Assembly (NCBI GenBank): GCA_027858595.1
Contig: JAQICK010000042.1
Span: forward strand, 1-8,616
Source: Melioribacteraceae bacterium
GTDB lineage: Bacteria > Bacteroidota > Ignavibacteria > Ignavibacteriales > Melioribacteraceae
Direction of reading: 5' to 3'
DNA: 8,616 nt
Part shown: piece after piece, positions 5,890-8,616 of the stretch
Layout of the letters: each line of letters begins with the position of its first letter
How positions within the stretch are numbered: the first letter of the stretch is position 1
Notes under the pieces: generated by a model
What the model was told of the DNA's origin: nothing
Database searches by the model: none
What the model saw: the letters and a program-made list of their open reading frames with translations, nothing else
Program-made: the position numbers and the translations under genes

Positions 5890-8295
5890 TTAATTTCTTA
5901 ATGGTTTTCCAGTATTTAAAATACTTTGTATTCTTTCAAGACTTTTCTTTTCTCCACACAAACTAAGGAATGCTTCTCTTTCTAGATTAAGCAGATATTG
6001 CTCAGAAACTAGAGTTGGTTTTGACAAGTCACCTCCACACATAACATAAGCTAATTTCTCGGCAATCTTTTGATCGTGTTCAGAAATATACCCTGAAAGT
6101 TTAAATGAATTTACACCTATCAATATTGAGCTTAAAGCAGTTCTACCCAATACTTTAATATCTGTTCTCTGAATTGGTTGAGTATAACCATTATCAGCCA
6201 TTTCAATTACAGCTCGTTTTGCATCAGCAATTATCCTATTAGGATTGACCGTAATAGTATCATAGCCTTTTCTCAAAATTCCTAAATCGTAGGCTTCATA
6301 AGCAGATGTTGCAACTGACGCTTGACCAAGAGTTAAAAATCTTTTCTGTAGTTCTGGAAGTTCAACAACATCTTTTTGATAATTATCCGAAGCACGAAGT
6401 GCCATCTCTTTGGAGCCACCACCTGCAGGAATTACACCAACGCCCACTTCTACAAGTCCTATATAAGTTTCTGCTGAAGCAACAATTCTATCAGAGTGTA
6501 TGCAAGTTTCACATCCACCTCCAAGAGCCATTCCATGCGGTGCAGCCGCTACTGGAATACCAGAGTAGCGAATACGCATCATTGTATTTTGAAATTGTCG
6601 AACAACAAATTCAAGTTCGTCCCAATCTTGTTCTACTGCAAGCATAAGAATCATTGCAAGATTCGCACCAGCAGAAAAATGTTGTCCATCATTGCCAAGC
6701 ACTAATCCTCTAAAATCTTTTTCTGCAATATCAATTGACTTATTTATTCCTTCAATAATTTCGCCACCAATAGCATTCATTTTGGTTTGGAATTCAAGAT
6801 TTAAAACTCCATCTCCAATATCATGAAGGGTTGCACCTGAGTTTTGCCATACTGATTTATTTCCTCTAATGTTATCAAGAATAATAAACCCTTCTTTACC
6901 TGATATTTTTTTATACGATTTAGATTTTTGATCGTAGTATTTTTTTGCACCATTTTCAATTGTATAAAAAGATTTTATTCCACTGTCCAACATTTCTTTA
7001 ACCCAAGCTGCCGGTTTGTGGCCGTCTTCTTCCATCTTGCTAACAAATTTTTCAACTCCTAAAATATCCCAAGTTTCAAATGGGCCTATTTCCCAACCGA
7101 AACCAGCACGCATTGCATCATCAACTTTGAAAAGTTCATCTGTTATTTCTGGAATTCTATTAGAGGAATATGCAAAGATATATGATGATAGTTTTCGTAA
7201 AAATTCTCCTGCATTATCTTTTGCATAATGTAAAGATTTTATTCTATCGCCTAAATTATCAATTGTCTTTGCTGCTCCTACTGAAGCAAACTTAGCTTTC
7301 TGTTTTTCTCTATATTCAAAGTTTTCTAAATCAAGAGTTAGAATTACTCTAGCACCCTTTTCGTCCTTCGACTTTTTATAAAAACCTTGTCCAGTCTTAT
7401 CACCAAGCCAATTCTTTTCAACTAACTTATTGACAAAATCTGGTATTACCATTATTTCACGCTGTTCATCATCTGGGCAAGATGTGTAATTATTTGTTGC
7501 TACTTTCACTAACGTATCAATTCCTACAACATCGCTTGTTCTAAACGTTGCCGATTTAGGTTTACCTGTAATTGGACCAGTTAAAGAATCTATCTCTTCA
7601 ATTGTTAAACCCATTTCTTTTTGAAGTTTAAAAATTGCCATAATGCTAAACACACCAATTCTATTGGCAATAAACGATGGTGTATCTTTACACAGCACAG
7701 TTGTTTTTCCTAAGAATAAATCGCCGTAGTGCATAAGAAAATCTGTTATTTCCAATTTAGTTTTATCCGATGGAACAATTTCCAACAACTGTAAATATCT
7801 TGGAGGATTGAAAAAGTGAGTTCCACAGAAGTGTTCTTGAAAATCTTCACTTCTACCCTCCAACATTGATTGGATAGGAATTCCTGAAGTATTTGTTGTT
7901 ATTAATGACCCTGGTTTTCTAAATTTTTCCGCATTTTCGAAAACCATTTTTTTGATTGCAAGATTCTCTACCACAACTTCAATAGTCCAATCTGAATCTT
8001 TTAACCAATCCATATTGTCATCAAAATTTCCCGTTCTTACTCTAGGAATAAATGAACTATGATAAACTGGAGATGGTTTTGCTTTTACTGTTGCTGCAAG
8101 GTTTTCATCCACAATTCTGTTTCGAACTTGTTTGTCATCTAATGTTAACCCTTTGCTAGCTTCTTTCTCTGTTAATTCTTTTGGAACGATATCAAGTAAA
8201 GAGACTTCGCAACCAATATTTGCAAAGTGAATTGCAATTCTTGATCCCATAACTCCGGATCCTAACACTACTACTTTTTTAATTATTCTTTTCAT
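5890..8295 (-). CDS. fadN: 3-hydroxyacyl-CoA dehydrogenase/enoyl-CoA hydratase fusion (FadN type)
   Basis: An 801-residue bifunctional enzyme for the hydration and NAD-dependent oxidation steps. It begins with a Rossmann domain (GSGVMG at 12-17, acidic D35 ending the second strand). The dehydrogenase catalytic pair H160 and E172 lies in HFFNPPRYLQLLEIVP, and the C-terminal dehydrogenase domain starts at DTPSFIANRI (204-213). A second copy of that helical domain is seen at about 390-440 (DDAMRAGFGWEIGPFE). The last third (about 485-800) is a crotonase domain with oxyanion-hole segments FSAGAN (540-545) and GMALGGGCE (588-596). E596 and E616, twenty residues apart, match the two hydratase glutamates (E144 and E164 of rat crotonase). 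The order dehydrogenase then hydratase is opposite to E. coli FadB and matches Bacillus FadN (YusL, about 790 residues). ATG 8295 places the Rossmann motif at the usual distance. The 48-bp gap to the acyl-CoA synthetase suggests co-transcription. Confidence 0.95.
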   Translation of the reverse strand: MKRIIKKVVVLGSGVMGSRIAIHFANIGCEVSLLDIVPKELTEKEASKGLTLDDKQVRNRIVDENLAATVKAKPSPVYHSSFIPRVRTGNFDDNMDWLKDSDWTIEVVVENLAIKKMVFENAEKFRKPGSLITTNTSGIPIQSMLEGRSEDFQEHFCGTHFFNPPRYLQLLEIVPSDKTKLEITDFLMHYGDLFLGKTTVLCKDTPSFIANRIGVFSIMAIFKLQKEMGLTIEEIDSLTGPITGKPKSATFRTSDVVGIDTLVKVATNNYTSCPDDEQREIMVIPDFVNKLVEKNWLGDKTGQGFYKKSKDEKGARVILTLDLENFEYREKQKAKFASVGAAKTIDNLGDRIKSLHYAKDNAGEFLRKLSSYIFAYSSNRIPEITDELFKVDDAMRAGFGWEIGPFETWDILGVEKFVSKMEEDGHKPAAWVKEMLDSGIKSFYTIENGAKKYYDQKSKSYKKISGKEGFIILDNIRGNKSVWQNSGATLHDIGDGVLNLEFQTKMNAIGGEIIEGINKSIDIAEKDFRGLVLGNDGQHFSAGANLAMILMLAVEQDWDELEFVVRQFQNTMMRIRYSGIPVAAAPHGMALGGGCETCIHSDRIVASAETYIGLVEVGVGVIPAGGGSKEMALRASDNYQKDVVELPELQKRFLTLGQASVATSAYEAYDLGILRKGYDTITVNPNRIIADAKRAVIEMADNGYTQPIQRTDIKVLGRTALSSILIGVNSFKLSGYISEHDQKIAEKLAYVMCGGDLSKPTLVSEQYLLNLEREAFLSLCGEKKSLERIQSILNTGKPLRN

Positions 8296-8343
8296 TTTTC
8301 AATCAATTTATTTATAAAATAAGTTTATACTAATTCAATTTTA

Positions 8344-8616
8344 TTAGCTTTTTTCTTCTACATACATTTCGTTAATTAACTCTTCATATTTTTTAAGAAT
8401 TACTTTTCTTTTTACTTTTTGTGTAGGTGTCAATTCTCCAGAGTCAACAGACCATTCGTCAGCTAATAATTTTATTTTTTTAATTTTTCGTGTTTTACCA
8501 AATTCAACATTCATCTCTTCTACTTCTTGCCAAATCCGTTCTTGAACCCCTTCGCAATTAAAAAGTTCTTCGGTTGTCTCAAAGTTGTTTCCTTTAATCT
8601 CGAACCAATTTTTTAA
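8344..8616 (-). CDS. Long-chain acyl-CoA synthetase (AMP-forming), C-terminal fragment
   Basis: The last 90 codons of a gene whose start lies beyond the right window edge. The sequence reads through NWFEIKGNNFETTEELFN to WSVDSGELTPTQKVKRKVI and KKYEELINEMY. The GELTPTxKxKRK block is the end of the AMP-binding, FAA1-like (COG1022 type) synthetases. It carries the lysine (residue 67 of the fragment) that corresponds to the A10 lysine needed for adenylate formation. The usual leucine before that lysine is a glutamine here, a mild change. The gene ends in tandem stops TAATAA (8346-8341). The enzyme would activate free fatty acids to acyl-CoA with ATP, feeding the fadN-fadA-fadE genes that follow directly. 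Substrate preference cannot be judged from this fragment. Confidence 0.9.
   Translation of the reverse strand, partial: LKNWFEIKGNNFETTEELFNCEGVQERIWQEVEEMNVEFGKTRKIKKIKLLADEWSVDSGELTPTQKVKRKVILKKYEELINEMYVEEKS

Noticed and set aside
6306..6705. Overlapping plus-strand ORFs within the crotonase domain of fadN
   Set aside because: The minus-strand frame contains all expected hydratase motifs without interruption; the antisense products resemble nothing.
5890..8295. Idea that the dehydrogenase-first domain order reflects a rearranged or misassembled FadB
   Set aside because: This order and length are normal for the FadN family, and both catalytic sets are intact, so there is no sign of an assembly artefact.

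Overview
This AT-rich window is a fatty-acid beta-oxidation locus, almost all of it on the minus strand. The organism looks like a member of the Bacteroidota/Ignavibacteriota/Chlorobi side of the FCB group. The reasons are the strong A/T bias, the lack of clear Shine-Dalgarno sequences, the protein flavour and a GTCATTGCGA-type palindromic repeat. This placement is an inference, not a proof.

Layout, read in the direction of minus-strand transcription (high to low coordinates). At 8616-8344 is the C-terminal end of an AMP-forming long-chain acyl-CoA synthetase, whose start lies outside the window. It is followed at 48, 31 and 40 bp spacing by a fused 3-hydroxyacyl-CoA dehydrogenase/enoyl-CoA hydratase (fadN type, 8295-5890), a thiolase (fadA, 5858-4680) and a long acyl-CoA dehydrogenase (fadE type, 4639-2834, TTG start). 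A strong rho-independent terminator (2810-2785) closes this unit. The order N-A-E and the domain order inside the fusion are those of the Bacillus subtilis fadNAE operon, not of E. coli fadBA.

Between fadE and the next gene is a 255-bp non-coding gap (2579-2833). It holds the terminator and an 83-bp nested inverted repeat (2662-2744) of the REP/palindromic-repeat kind; I see nothing else in it. Beyond it lie a 2,4-dienoyl-CoA reductase of the animal (DECR1) short-chain-dehydrogenase type (2578-1697), a hotdog acyl-CoA thioesterase (1602-1153), and a PolB-like DEDD 3'-5' exonuclease (1111-425) unrelated to lipid metabolism.

The left edge (1-424) carries plus-strand sequence: the end of an unrecognised reading frame open at the window edge, then a doubtful 63-codon ORF whose stop codon abuts the exonuclease stop codon.

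Together the genes give activation, dehydrogenation, hydration, oxidation and thiolysis of acyl chains, plus an auxiliary step for unsaturated chains and a thioesterase that may recover CoA. ETF, ETF dehydrogenase and a fatty-acid-responsive regulator are not in the window. I found no mobile element, CRISPR array, tRNA or rRNA, and no convincing new system. The points most worth a second look are the animal-type dienoyl-CoA reductase, the palindromic repeat, and a repeated TTTGTAA motif upstream of the thioesterase.
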